A stretch of 64,000 nucleotides of DNA from NCBI GenBank assembly GCA_016927595.1, contig JAFGMI010000048.1, forward strand, positions 1-64,000. The letters run 5' to 3'. Below the pieces are notes generated by a model, which saw nothing but the letters and a program-made list of their open reading frames with translations, was not told the DNA's origin and searched no databases. Within the stretch, counting starts at the first letter, position 1, and each line of letters starts with the position of its first letter. Below are positions 17,471-26,451 of the stretch, piece after piece. Position numbers and translations under genes: made by a program. Origin of the DNA: Melioribacteraceae bacterium (GTDB taxonomy: Bacteria > Bacteroidota > Ignavibacteria > Ignavibacteriales > Melioribacteraceae).

Positions 17471-18298
17471 ATGAAGCTGTTACTTAAAAAAATTGCCGGC
17501 TGCTCGATAATTATCATCTTGTTTTCAAACAGTTGTTCAGGTCCGCAGATAATCAGCAGGTATTCTGCCGGTAAGATAATAATTGACGGTAAGATAGAAG
17601 AATGGCAGAACTCGCTTATATACAATGACGAGGAAAATCTCGGATTCGGGGCGACCAATGATGGAAATAATCTTTATCTGGTATTCACCACTGCAAGCAG
17701 AGTTAATATATTTAAAATTCTTACAATGGGTTTAACATTATGGATCGATCCAGCTGACGGCGGGAAAACAATAGGTTTGCAGTATCCATTGCAGAAAGAA
17801 ATTGAAGATCAGCGTTCTATCAGATCCTTTAAATTCGGAATGGATGACGAGGATGAATTTGAAATCCGGATTAAACGATTAATAAAACTGCAAACGGAAT
17901 TAAAAGTAATCAATGAAAATAAATTCCCTCTCTACGCGTTTAATACAAATGCTTCCGAAGGGTTTGAAATTGCTGTTGATTACACGGGCGGCAGATTAAG
18001 TTATGAACTACAGATCCCGCTTCAAACAAACACCGCTTACAAATATTTTGTTGAAGCCTCTCCCGGCGATGAACTGAAGGTTAGTCTGGAAAGCGGTGAA
18101 TTCCGCCAAGGAAGAAGAGGCGGCGGAACGGTGAATATACCTCCTCAGACCGGCGGAATGGGAGGTGTATCTAATCCCCCGGGAGGCAGTGGCGGTCGCG
18201 GCATGAAGCGCGAAAATTTGATGGATACGTTCGATAAGATTGAATTTGAAATTAATATATTTCTCTCAAAGAGTAATGATTTTCAATCGGGAGAATGA
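17471..18298 (+). CDS. Lipoprotein with CBM9/DOMON-like N-terminal domain and Gly-rich tail
   Basis: A 275-residue predicted lipoprotein: signal peptide with lipobox NSCSG near residue 24. The following segment (IIIDGKIEEWQNS, then NDGNNLYLVFTTASR and TLWIDPADGGK) has the DGxxxEW start and strand pattern of CBM9/DOMON-like domains, also seen in the T9SS protein at 28093. The last 70 residues include a Gly/Arg/Pro-rich stretch (EFRQGRRGGGTVNIPPQ, GGMGGV, PGGSGGRG), probably disordered. Function is unknown; a surface or periplasmic binding role is inferred. An AGGTCT-free leader and GGAGAA ribosome-binding site lie just before the ATG. Confidence 0.75.
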   Translation: MKLLLKKIAGCSIIIILFSNSCSGPQIISRYSAGKIIIDGKIEEWQNSLIYNDEENLGFGATNDGNNLYLVFTTASRVNIFKILTMGLTLWIDPADGGKTIGLQYPLQKEIEDQRSIRSFKFGMDDEDEFEIRIKRLIKLQTELKVINENKFPLYAFNTNASEGFEIAVDYTGGRLSYELQIPLQTNTAYKYFVEASPGDELKVSLESGEFRQGRRGGGTVNIPPQTGGMGGVSNPPGGSGGRGMKRENLMDTFDKIEFEINIFLSKSNDFQSGE

Positions 18299-18306
18299 AT
18301 TATTAA

Positions 18307-19590
18307 TTAATTATCATCGGTATTGTCAATCAAACCGCCGGGCAGGAATTTTGTCGATTTAGCTCCCAGCTCTCTTAGTTTTTCAGCACGCCTGATCAAA
18401 TTACCCGAACCGTCGGATAATTTCTTCATCGCATCACTAAAACTGTCTTTGGTTGAATCAAGTTTTTTGCCGATGGTTGTAAGGTCTTCTACAAAACCAA
18501 CAAATTTATCGTACAGCGCACCGCTTTGTCTGGCAATTTCCAAAGCGTTCTTGTTTTGATTTTCCTGCTTCCAGATGCTTGCTATAGTTCTCAGTGTTGC
18601 AAGAAGAGTACTAGGACTTACGATCACAATATTCTTTTCGAACGCATCCTGGAACAATGAGGCATCATGCTGAACAGCAAGAGCGAATGCCGGTTCGACA
18701 GGAATAAACATTAAAACAAAATCGGGAGTGTTGAGTTCGTATAAACCCTGATAGTTTTTTTGACTTAAATCCTTTATATGATTACGTACCGACTTAATAT
18801 GCTCGGTTAAAAATTTGTTTTTATCATTGTTGTCGTCGGTAGAGAAAAACTGCTCGTATGCAGTGAGCGAAACTTTGGAATCAATTATTACATTTTTTTC
18901 ATCCGGCAGGTAGACTATCACGTCCGGGCGCTGAAGACTCCCCGATTCGCTTCTGAAACTTTCCTGTATCTGGTATTCCCTTCCTTTTACCAAGCCGGAT
19001 TTTTCGAGTACACTTTCAAGAATAAATTCACCCCAGTTTCCCTGGGCTTTACTATCACCCCTCAAAGCTTTAGTAAGATTGTTTGCTTCCTTTGTCATTT
19101 GCTGGTTAAGATCGTAAAGCAGTTTTATCTGTTGCACTAATCCCGCTCTGGCTTCAACGTCTTTGCTGTGTTTGTCCTCCACCTTGCGTTCAAACTCTTT
19201 TATTTTTTCGGAAAGCGGATTAAGTATATCACTTAAATTCTGTTTGTTCTGTTCGGTAAATTTGGCGCTTTTCTCATCAAGAATTTTATTGGCAAGATTT
19301 TCAAATTCTTTTGTAAACTTCTCCTGAAGTTTTTCAAGTTCGATGTTTTGTTCTTCCATTTTTTCCCGAAGATTCTTGTAATCTGACTGCAGTGAAGCGT
19401 ATTCGGAATTCAGATTAAACAATCTTTCAGAGCTGGTTTTCTGTTCATCTTTTTTCTCGGAGATTTCGGCTTCCAGTAAGGAATTGCGCTCCATCAATTT
19501 TGCGATTGTGCCGGATTGTCTGGAGTTTGAATAAAAATAACCCGTAAGTATTCCCAAAAGTACCCCGGCTAATAATAATAAAATCTCCAT
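18307..19590 (-). CDS. rmuC: DNA recombination protein RmuC
   Basis: RmuC family protein, a membrane-anchored predicted nuclease-fold protein that limits recombination at inverted repeats in E. coli. One N-terminal membrane helix (LLLLAGVLLGILTGYFY) is followed by a long coiled coil (residues about 35-150) and the conserved RmuC core (KAQGNWGEFILESVLEKSG, DVIVYLPDEKNVIIDSK, FVLMFIPVEPAFALA, VIVSPSTLLATLRTIA). The 427 residues are full length. It converges with the lipoprotein gene, 8 bases apart. Confidence 0.95.
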   Translation of the reverse strand: MEILLLLAGVLLGILTGYFYSNSRQSGTIAKLMERNSLLEAEISEKKDEQKTSSERLFNLNSEYASLQSDYKNLREKMEEQNIELEKLQEKFTKEFENLANKILDEKSAKFTEQNKQNLSDILNPLSEKIKEFERKVEDKHSKDVEARAGLVQQIKLLYDLNQQMTKEANNLTKALRGDSKAQGNWGEFILESVLEKSGLVKGREYQIQESFRSESGSLQRPDVIVYLPDEKNVIIDSKVSLTAYEQFFSTDDNNDKNKFLTEHIKSVRNHIKDLSQKNYQGLYELNTPDFVLMFIPVEPAFALAVQHDASLFQDAFEKNIVIVSPSTLLATLRTIASIWKQENQNKNALEIARQSGALYDKFVGFVEDLTTIGKKLDSTKDSFSDAMKKLSDGSGNLIRRAEKLRELGAKSTKFLPGGLIDNTDDN

Positions 19591-19837
19591 CTTTACACCG
19601 TCTTGTGATGAAACAAAAATACTTATTCTGGTTTAAAAGATTCAATTAAAAGTTGGTTAAATAAAGATTTATATAGTTGAATGCAGGATTTTAATGCAAA
19701 AGGGATTAAAACTTACGACAACCGAAAAACTTTTAGTTATTGAAAACAATTTCATAATTTATTTCTAACTTTGCGCTTGACAGTTCCTGCTTTGAGGCAG
19801 AAGTAAAACCCGGAGCGTAATACTTTATTTTAATAGC

Positions 19838-21172
19838 ATGAATCAAAAAAGTTCAATAAAAACCGGCACAACTAATTATACTTCCATAATTATAATTTCG
19901 ATAACTATTTCTGTTCTTATTCTTTATTATATTCTTACCGTAGTGACTCAAAAAACCCCGGAGAAGCAGGTTATCGAGATATTTTATGCAGACAATATTT
20001 CTGCAACACATCAGAAGGTTATCGATAATTTTAACAGAAAACATTCGGGTGCTATAAAAGTTACCCCAATTGACCTTCCGTTCTGGAAGTTCAGTACAAA
20101 TGAAAGAAAAGAACTTCTTACAAGAGCACTGCGCAGCAAGAGCGAACGTATTGATATTTTCGCAGTTGATCTGATATGGGCATCGAGATTTGCAAAATGG
20201 TGTGAGCCGATCGAATTGCTGAGTCCCCAAAATGATTACAAGGAATTTCTGAACTATTCTCTTGAATCCTGCATCGTGGACGGAAAGTTATATGCGCTTC
20301 CGCTGTATGTGGATATCAGTATTATGTATTACCGTGAGGATTTGCTTAGTAAAATTCCCGATTCTGAAAAAGTTATAAGCAAACTGAAAAACTCAATTTC
20401 CTGGGAAGAATTCATTGAACTCGCGAAATACTTCGATAAGGAAAAGAATCCGTTTTACCTTTTTCCGGCTGATGATTATGAAGGATTAATTTGCAGTTAC
20501 TTTGAACTGATACTGGGTCAGGATATAAATTTTTTTGATAACCCCGCTTTCGATATAAACAGTGAAACACCTAAAAAATCCCTCCAGTTACTGGTTGATC
20601 TCGTTAACAAATACTCTGTTTCTCCGCAGATTGTAAGCCAGTACAGGGAACAAAAATGTTATGAATATTTCTTGACCTATAACGGCGTATTTCTCAGAGG
20701 CTGGCCGAGTTTTGTTAAGGATAACAAGAACATGATGCACGATTATAATATAGAGCAGTACGTTAAAAAAGCCCCGCTGCCGCACTTCAATGGTAAAAGA
20801 ACCGGTTCGGTGTTCGGCGGCTGGAATCTGATGATATCCCAATACTCGCAGCATAAAGAAGAGGCGTTCAAATTCCTGCAGTATCTTACAAGCGAGGAAG
20901 CGCAGGAAATAATGCATAATGAGGGCGGTTATTTGCCCGTACTATCGGTATTTTATGAAGACAGCATCTACCTGAATAAATATCCCGAACTGACTTATAT
21001 GAAAAAATTACTGGACAACGGTATGCACAGACCGTTTTTAAAAGATTATACCAGGATCTCCGACATAATTTCATACTATGTTCACAGGGCTATTACTAAG
21101 GAAGTTTCTGTTGACGAAGCGTTGATTCAGGCGGATAAGATGATCAAAGCCAATAAAGTAATTATCAGGTAG
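19838..21172 (+). CDS. Membrane-tethered extracellular solute-binding protein, sensor type
   Basis: A family 1 (sugar-type) solute-binding protein of 444 residues. The N-terminus has an uncleaved-looking membrane helix (IIIISITISVLILYYILTVV) without a lipobox, so it is likely anchored in the inner membrane facing the periplasm. Binding-protein landmarks follow: IDIFAVDLIWASRFAKW, LYALPLYVDISIMYYREDLL, FGGWNLMISQYSQHKEEA, and LTSEEAQEIMHNEGGYLPV. No ABC permease or ATPase gene is nearby. Instead a kinase begins 6 bases after its stop. The arrangement suggests that it presents sugar to the kinase rather than to a transporter. The preceding 247-base gap probably carries the promoter, but no clear motif was identified. 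Confidence 0.88.
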   Translation: MNQKSSIKTGTTNYTSIIIISITISVLILYYILTVVTQKTPEKQVIEIFYADNISATHQKVIDNFNRKHSGAIKVTPIDLPFWKFSTNERKELLTRALRSKSERIDIFAVDLIWASRFAKWCEPIELLSPQNDYKEFLNYSLESCIVDGKLYALPLYVDISIMYYREDLLSKIPDSEKVISKLKNSISWEEFIELAKYFDKEKNPFYLFPADDYEGLICSYFELILGQDINFFDNPAFDINSETPKKSLQLLVDLVNKYSVSPQIVSQYREQKCYEYFLTYNGVFLRGWPSFVKDNKNMMHDYNIEQYVKKAPLPHFNGKRTGSVFGGWNLMISQYSQHKEEAFKFLQYLTSEEAQEIMHNEGGYLPVLSVFYEDSIYLNKYPELTYMKKLLDNGMHRPFLKDYTRISDIISYYVHRAITKEVSVDEALIQADKMIKANKVIIR

Positions 21173-21178
21173 ATAACG

Positions 21179-22660
21179 ATGTCAAAGTCCAGAATAATTG
21201 AAAATATTAATAAATACAGATTCGAGTTCAAACATCTCACGGTGCTGTTTGTTGTTATGATTTTCTTCCAGATAATTTTATCATTCATTCAAAAGTCTTC
21301 TCTGCAGAGTTTTCTTCTTGAAACGCAGAAATCTTATCAGCAGTACAGTGCAGAAAAAATGGCAAACTTAACCAGCACTTCACTGGAACTGCTTCTCGAA
21401 AATATTAACATTATGGATATAACAGACGAAGATGAAAAGCAAAAAATAATTCAATCGTTCAATATTATATTCAGTCAGCAGCTTCTGCAGCATAATGTCG
21501 AGGATATTTGCATAATTGTTTCAAGGAATCATAATACGTTTGCAATTGACGATGGCTCGATGCTTTTTGATTATCTTACCAATTATCTTAACTATACCCG
21601 CGAACCAGCGCTGCGTCATCAAGATGCCGTTAACAGATATCTGGATATTGAAGACAAGCTAAAGGTCGAAGAAAAGATTTACAGTACTCTCGAAGGTATG
21701 CAGACTTTTCACATTTTTGTTCCGTTCGTACCGAACGGAGAATATCAGGGAGTTGTTTACCTGAAAAAAACACCCGATTTTACATTCCTCACGAATGAAA
21801 TTGCATCAAGCTATGACGAGGCTGCGATTATTTACTCATCGTTAATCTTACTGGGTCTTCTTACAATGTATTATATTTCATCGTATACTGTTAAGGAAAG
21901 AGATGAAGTACAGAAAAAATTTCTTGTGGAACACGAAAACTTCATCAAGGAACAGATTATGCATGAGAAGGAATCGCTTTTTACGAAAAGAATTTATCAT
22001 ACGCATCATAAAGCCGAAAAAATTATGGGATTTATAAAAGAGGACCTGAGAATTATAAATAAAGACAACATCGATGAAATTAAGAACCGCGTCACAAAAT
22101 ATTCCAATTTCATATCGCGTGTTATTTACGACATGAAATGGTACGATCCGCCTATACACACACTGCGGAATCAGATGTTCAACACTAACGTCAACGAAAT
22201 TATTAATTTTCTTACAAGCCACATATTTTTAAGATTGTCTTCGAGTACCGATATATTCAGCTTTGAATTAAACCTGGATAACGATATACCTTTGATTCAT
22301 ATTAATGAATTCGTAGTATGGGAGATATTTGAACCACTGATTCAAAACAGTATTGATCATTCTGGTGACAGGAAAATAAAGATAAATATTCAATCGAAGT
22401 ATTTTAAGAATCAAAACCTGTCTGAAATTTTAATCTCGGATGATGGAACCGGTATACCCGGAGAACTTCTCGAGACTGATCCGGAAGGCGTGAAAAAGAT
22501 ATTTAATGAAAATGTTTCTACAAAGATAACCGAGAACAAAAATTCGGGTTACGGCTGCTATATTGCGCATCAGATGGCAACAAAAAGATGCGGCTGGCTG
22601 CTAGATGTTTACAATAATCCGGATAAGGGCTGTACCTTTAAAGTAACAATACCACACTAA
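21179..22660 (+). CDS. Membrane histidine kinase with periplasmic domain
   Basis: A 493-residue sensor kinase with two membrane helices, about residues 20-38 (LTVLFVVMIFFQIILSFI) and 220-240 (IIYSSLILLGLLTMYYI), enclosing a periplasmic domain of about 180 residues. A cytoplasmic helical region follows (EHENFIKEQIMHEKESLFTK), in which the phospho-acceptor is probably a His of RIYHTHHKAEK, not the standard H-box. The ATPase domain is present but divergent: N box LIQNSIDHS, G1 ISDDGTGIPG, G2 NSGYGCYIAHQMA. Lying between a solute-binding protein and a sigma-54 regulator, it most likely reads the bound sugar state across the membrane. Confidence 0.87.
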   Translation: MSKSRIIENINKYRFEFKHLTVLFVVMIFFQIILSFIQKSSLQSFLLETQKSYQQYSAEKMANLTSTSLELLLENINIMDITDEDEKQKIIQSFNIIFSQQLLQHNVEDICIIVSRNHNTFAIDDGSMLFDYLTNYLNYTREPALRHQDAVNRYLDIEDKLKVEEKIYSTLEGMQTFHIFVPFVPNGEYQGVVYLKKTPDFTFLTNEIASSYDEAAIIYSSLILLGLLTMYYISSYTVKERDEVQKKFLVEHENFIKEQIMHEKESLFTKRIYHTHHKAEKIMGFIKEDLRIINKDNIDEIKNRVTKYSNFISRVIYDMKWYDPPIHTLRNQMFNTNVNEIINFLTSHIFLRLSSSTDIFSFELNLDNDIPLIHINEFVVWEIFEPLIQNSIDHSGDRKIKINIQSKYFKNQNLSEILISDDGTGIPGELLETDPEGVKKIFNENVSTKITENKNSGYGCYIAHQMATKRCGWLLDVYNNPDKGCTFKVTIPH

Positions 22661-22670
22661 TGGAGAAGCA

Positions 22671-24119
22671 ATGTCAGATAGAAAGATTAAAATATTGTTG
22701 ATAGAAGATGAAGAATTTGATGTAAGGCGGGTCAGGAATACAATTAAACTATTCGATCAGTTGATCACGATTGTCGATGTAACATCGAACGGCTCCGATG
22801 CACTTGACCTGTTGAAAAAGAATACTAAAAGTTACGATCTGGTAATAATGGATTATCAGATTGCAGGAGCGCTCCGTGGCGAGGAACTGATAAAAAAAAT
22901 AAAACAGATAAACAGCACGATACAGATAATTGTTATCACAAAATTAACCATAAATGTTTCCGATTTCGATTTTGCAAAAAGTCTTATGCGTGCCGGAGCT
23001 TTCTGGTACTGCACAAAGTACCCTGGAGATATTGACGAGTACATTTATCAGCCCACCGATTTTCTTATGAGCATTTTGAATGCATATGACAAAAAAAGGC
23101 TGGAAGAGGAGAGTTATAACTCCAATAAAAAACTTATACGGAATATTGACGAAATACTTGAAAAGAAAAAAATTATTTCTGCTTCTGATTCAATAAGAAA
23201 GCTTAAGGTCTCGATTGAGAAACTTGCAGAGAGCGATATTAACATTCTTATTAGCGGCGATTCAGGTACCGGCAAAGAACTGGTGGCAAACAATATACAT
23301 TACAGAAGCGCAAGGAAACTCGAAAACTTTGTGCCCATAAACTGTGGAAGCATTCCTCATGACCTCATTGAAAGTGAATTATTCGGTTATGAGAAAGGTG
23401 CGTTCACTGGTGCAAATACAGGCAAGCAGGGTTTGTTTGAAGTCGCAAATAACGGTACGATTTTTCTGGATGAAATAGGTGAACTGCCGTTGTCAGCTCA
23501 GGTAAAACTCCTTAGATTTATTCAGGAGGGGGAGATTGAAAAAATTGGAAGAACTAAAAGTATAAAAGTTAACGTGAGAATTATTGCCGCCACCAACAAA
23601 AATCTTGAAGATGAAATTGAAAAGGGAAATTTCAGGGAAGATTTGTTTTACAGGTTAAATATCGTTCCTTTGCATATCCCGCCGCTGAAAAACAGACCTG
23701 AAGATATAGATCTGCTGTTTGAATATTTTAAGATTCTTTATAGTCACGAGCTGGGGAAAACTATTCCCGCGGTCGATAAAGAAGTTCTGCAATCCTTAAA
23801 AAATTATTATTGGCCCGGAAATGTAAGAGAATTAAAAAATGTAACGCAGCGACTGGTTTTTTACAGTGACGGGAAAATTACATTGGAAGATCTTAATTTG
23901 GCTTTAACAAGGCGTAAGAAATCAGGCGCGAATGATTCACCTTTCAGATTCTCCGACACATCGCAGATACAACCCTTAAAGGATATTGAAAGAAATTTCA
24001 GGAAGTATTATTTCATGTTTGTAAGAGATAATTCGGAATCGGATGCCCATGCTGCAATGAAACTGGGTCTGGCTCCACCCAATTTCCACAGGATGTGTAA
24101 GGAACTGGGATTGAAATAA
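22671..24119 (+). CDS. Sigma-54-dependent response regulator (NtrC family)
   Basis: A 482-residue transcription activator. The receiver has IEDEE, Asp61 in LVIMDYQIAG, and a Lys near the end. The AAA+ domain is complete: Walker A SGDSGTGKELVAN, sigma-54 contact loop EKGAFTGANTG, Walker B IFLDEIGELPLS, and the arginine-finger region FREDLFYRLNIV. The C-terminal 45 residues (LKDIERNFRKYYF, SDAHAAMKLGLAPPNFHRM) are a Fis-type helix-turn-helix. It ends the binding-protein/kinase operon. Tandem palindromes start within its stop codon region and precede a sigma-54-like promoter for the next gene, so it probably activates the glycan genes. Confidence 0.94.
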   Translation: MSDRKIKILLIEDEEFDVRRVRNTIKLFDQLITIVDVTSNGSDALDLLKKNTKSYDLVIMDYQIAGALRGEELIKKIKQINSTIQIIVITKLTINVSDFDFAKSLMRAGAFWYCTKYPGDIDEYIYQPTDFLMSILNAYDKKRLEEESYNSNKKLIRNIDEILEKKKIISASDSIRKLKVSIEKLAESDINILISGDSGTGKELVANNIHYRSARKLENFVPINCGSIPHDLIESELFGYEKGAFTGANTGKQGLFEVANNGTIFLDEIGELPLSAQVKLLRFIQEGEIEKIGRTKSIKVNVRIIAATNKNLEDEIEKGNFREDLFYRLNIVPLHIPPLKNRPEDIDLLFEYFKILYSHELGKTIPAVDKEVLQSLKNYYWPGNVRELKNVTQRLVFYSDGKITLEDLNLALTRRKKSGANDSPFRFSDTSQIQPLKDIERNFRKYYFMFVRDNSESDAHAAMKLGLAPPNFHRMCKELGLK

Positions 24120-24160
24120 ACTTATTATTCTAATAAGTATAACTTATTATTTTAATAAGT
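24120..24160. promoter_or_regulatory. Tandem palindromic upstream activator sites before the GH5 gene
   Basis: Two 19-base palindromes, ACTTATT-ATTCT-AATAAGT at 24120-24138 and ACTTATT-ATTTT-AATAAGT at 24142-24160, repeat with a period of exactly 22 bases. Both arms are perfect in both copies. Centres lie 92 and 70 bases upstream of the -24 element at 24221. A closely related pair with the same period and spacing precedes the symporter at 26452. Most likely binding sites of the sigma-54 activator encoded immediately upstream. Confidence 0.75.
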
Positions 24161-24220
24161 TGTAATTCAAATTGAACTCCATAAGCTATCAAACTACGGT
24201 AAAATAAAGATTTGCTTTAA

Positions 24221-24235
24221 TGGTCCGGGATTTGT
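24221..24235 (+). promoter_or_regulatory. Sigma-54-like promoter of the GH5 gene
   Basis: TGGTCCG-GGAT-TTGT matches the consensus TGGCACG-N4-TTGC at 8 of 11 positions, with GG and TG correctly spaced. Transcription would start near 24246, leaving a leader of about 38 bases before the GTG start. Its support comes mainly from the activator sites at the proper upstream distance. Confidence 0.6.
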
Positions 24236-24283
24236 AAAATCTTATATGGGTGAACTACCAATCAACAATCTGCGGGGTTATTT

Positions 24284-26275
24284 GTGCGTTTCATTTTCGC
24301 TTTACTGCTATCTGTTTCAATAATTAACGGACAGGGTTTTCTGAAAACTAATGGTAAAAAAATTATCAACGGTGCCGGAACAGAAATAATTTTACGTGGG
24401 ATAGGACTTGGTGGCTGGATGCTGCAGGAAGGTTATATGCTTAAAACAAGTTCGTTTGCAAATGCCCAGCATAAACTCAGAAACAAGATTGAGCAATTAT
24501 TAGGTAAAGAGAAAACAGATGATTTCTACTCTGCATGGCTGTCGAATCATTTCAGAAAAATTGATGCAGATGCTCTTTCCGATTGGGGATTTAACAGTGT
24601 AAGACTGCCTATGCATTATAATTTATTTACACTTCCCATTGAAGATGAACCTGTTGCCGGTGAAAATACTTTTTTGGAAGTCGGCTTCAACATGATTGAT
24701 GAATTATTAAACTGGTGCGAAACCAACAGGATGTATCTTATACTTGATCTCCATGCAGCCCCGGGCGGACAGGGTCATGATGAGCCGATAGCCGATTACG
24801 ATCCTGCAAAACCGTCACTATGGGAAAACGAATTTAACAGAAGCAAGACTGTAGCGTTTTGGAGAAAAATTGCAGAAAGATATGCAGATGAAGAATGGAT
24901 AGGCGGATATGATTTAATAAACGAACCGAACTGGGAACTGCCCGGAAATACTATGCTTCGAGAATTGTATGTGAATATTACCAATGCAATACGTGAAGTT
25001 GATAGCAACCATATAATTTTTATAGAGGGAAATTGGTTCGCAACCGACTTTAATGGTCTTACCCCCGCCTGGGATGATAATATGGTTTACAGCTTTCATA
25101 AATACTGGAATGAAAATTCGCTCAATTCAATTAATTACCTGCTCAGTTTGAGAGACAGCGAAAATGTTCCGTTATGGCTGGGAGAAACCGGCGAGAATTC
25201 AAATGTCTGGTTCAAAGAATGCGTAGAATTGATGGAATCGAACAATATCGGCTGGGCATGGTGGCCCCAGAAGAAGATCGATAACGTTGTCGGACCACTG
25301 TCGGCACCGATTGATCCGGGTTATCAAAAACTGCTGAACTACTGGCAGGGCAGCGCACCGGAACCGGGTGTTGATGAAGCGTATTCCTCGCTGATGCAAC
25401 AGGCTGAAAATATGAAATATGAAAACTGCACTTTTCAGCCGGGAGTAATCGATGCTTTATTCAGACAACAGGATTCCGAGGCTTCAAAACCTTTTAAAGA
25501 ACATAACCTGCCAGGTATTGTATTTGCAACTGAATATGATCTGGGAACAATAAATACTGCGTATAAGGATGTCGACTATCAGAATACTAAGGGACTCGGT
25601 GCGGCACAGTGGAATACCGGAAACAAATTCAGGAATGACGGAGTTGATATTGAGGAGTGCCAGGATATAATATCGAACGGTTATAACGTAGGATGGATCG
25701 AAAACGGGGAATGGTTGAAATTCACTTTAAATGTTGATACACCCGGCAGTTTTGAGATTGATGTACGGTATGCCGCCAACAGTTCGGGAGGTAAGGTTTT
25801 ATTAACTATGGACGGACAAAATATCGGCGGCGCTGTTGACCTTCCCGTTACCGGGGGATGGCAGAACTGGGCTTCATTAACTGTTGGCGAAGTGGAGTTG
25901 ACTGCCGGCAGACACGAATTGATGCTGAGATTTTTCGGCAGCGGTTATAATTTTAACTATGTTGAGTTTTTCGCTACAACTGTCGGGGTTAACGATAATA
26001 ATAATACACCTTCCGGATTTTTATTGGATCAGAATTATCCGAATCCGTTCAACAGTCAGACAACTGTCAGATATAATGTACCCGAATCTTCGGATGTTTT
26101 AATTTCTTTGTATTCATATACTGGTGAAAAGATTACCAATCTGGTAAACAAATTCATGCAGCCAGGCATTTACTCGATGAATATTAATTTCAATAATTTA
26201 ACTTCGGGAATATATCTGATAAGCATGAAAACTGAAAAATATAATAGTACAATAAAAACAGTACTTCTTAATTAA
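24284..26275 (+). CDS. Secreted GH5 endoglucanase-type enzyme with CBM6 and T9SS sorting domain
   Basis: A 663-residue extracellular glycoside hydrolase. After a signal peptide (FIFALLLSVSIINGQ), residues 20-350 form a GH5 catalytic domain: LRGIGLGGWMLQEGYM, acid/base Glu214 in YDLINEPNW, and nucleophile Glu301 in PLWLGETGEN. This pattern resembles exo-beta-1,3-glucanase and cellulase subfamilies. Residues about 395-570 are a CBM6-like module (WIENGEWLKFTLNV, FEIDVRYAANSSGGKV, YNFNYVEFF). The end is a type A T9SS sorting domain (LDQNYPNPFN, then LTSGIYLISMKTEKY). Beta-glucan is the likely substrate, given neighbouring GH16 and GH3 genes. It starts at GTG with a GGGG-type ribosome-binding site. 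Confidence 0.92.
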   Translation: MRFIFALLLSVSIINGQGFLKTNGKKIINGAGTEIILRGIGLGGWMLQEGYMLKTSSFANAQHKLRNKIEQLLGKEKTDDFYSAWLSNHFRKIDADALSDWGFNSVRLPMHYNLFTLPIEDEPVAGENTFLEVGFNMIDELLNWCETNRMYLILDLHAAPGGQGHDEPIADYDPAKPSLWENEFNRSKTVAFWRKIAERYADEEWIGGYDLINEPNWELPGNTMLRELYVNITNAIREVDSNHIIFIEGNWFATDFNGLTPAWDDNMVYSFHKYWNENSLNSINYLLSLRDSENVPLWLGETGENSNVWFKECVELMESNNIGWAWWPQKKIDNVVGPLSAPIDPGYQKLLNYWQGSAPEPGVDEAYSSLMQQAENMKYENCTFQPGVIDALFRQQDSEASKPFKEHNLPGIVFATEYDLGTINTAYKDVDYQNTKGLGAAQWNTGNKFRNDGVDIEECQDIISNGYNVGWIENGEWLKFTLNVDTPGSFEIDVRYAANSSGGKVLLTMDGQNIGGAVDLPVTGGWQNWASLTVGEVELTAGRHELMLRFFGSGYNFNYVEFFATTVGVNDNNNTPSGFLLDQNYPNPFNSQTTVRYNVPESSDVLISLYSYTGEKITNLVNKFMQPGIYSMNINFNNLTSGIYLISMKTEKYNSTIKTVLLN

Positions 26276-26306
26276 GTCCTCTTAATATTCTATTTTCATG
26301 CAATCT

Positions 26307-26347
26307 GCTTATTAAAAAAATAATCTCTCCTTATTATTTTAATAATT
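26307..26347. promoter_or_regulatory. Second pair of tandem activator sites, before the symporter operon
   Basis: GCTTATT-AAAAA-AATAATC at 26307-26325 and CCTTATT-ATTTT-AATAATT at 26329-26347 are imperfect versions of the sites at 24120-24160 and again start exactly 22 bases apart. Centres are 91 and 69 bases upstream of the -24 element at 26407, within one base of the spacing in the first pair. Confidence 0.65.
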
Positions 26348-26406
26348 GACCTCATTCATAAAATCCGAATTTACCGTATACTTACCCATAAACAAGCTTT
26401 TTAATC

Positions 26407-26421
26407 TGGCATTAAATATGA
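26407..26421 (+). promoter_or_regulatory. Sigma-54-like promoter of the symporter operon
   Basis: TGGCATT-AAAT-ATGA keeps the TGGCA of the -24 box and the TG of the -12 box at the correct spacing (7 of 11 consensus positions). On its own it would be weak evidence; the paired upstream sites at the same distance as in the GH5 promoter make it credible. Confidence 0.5.
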
Positions 26422-26451
26422 GTTATTCAAATTTGACTTCACGGGTAAAAT

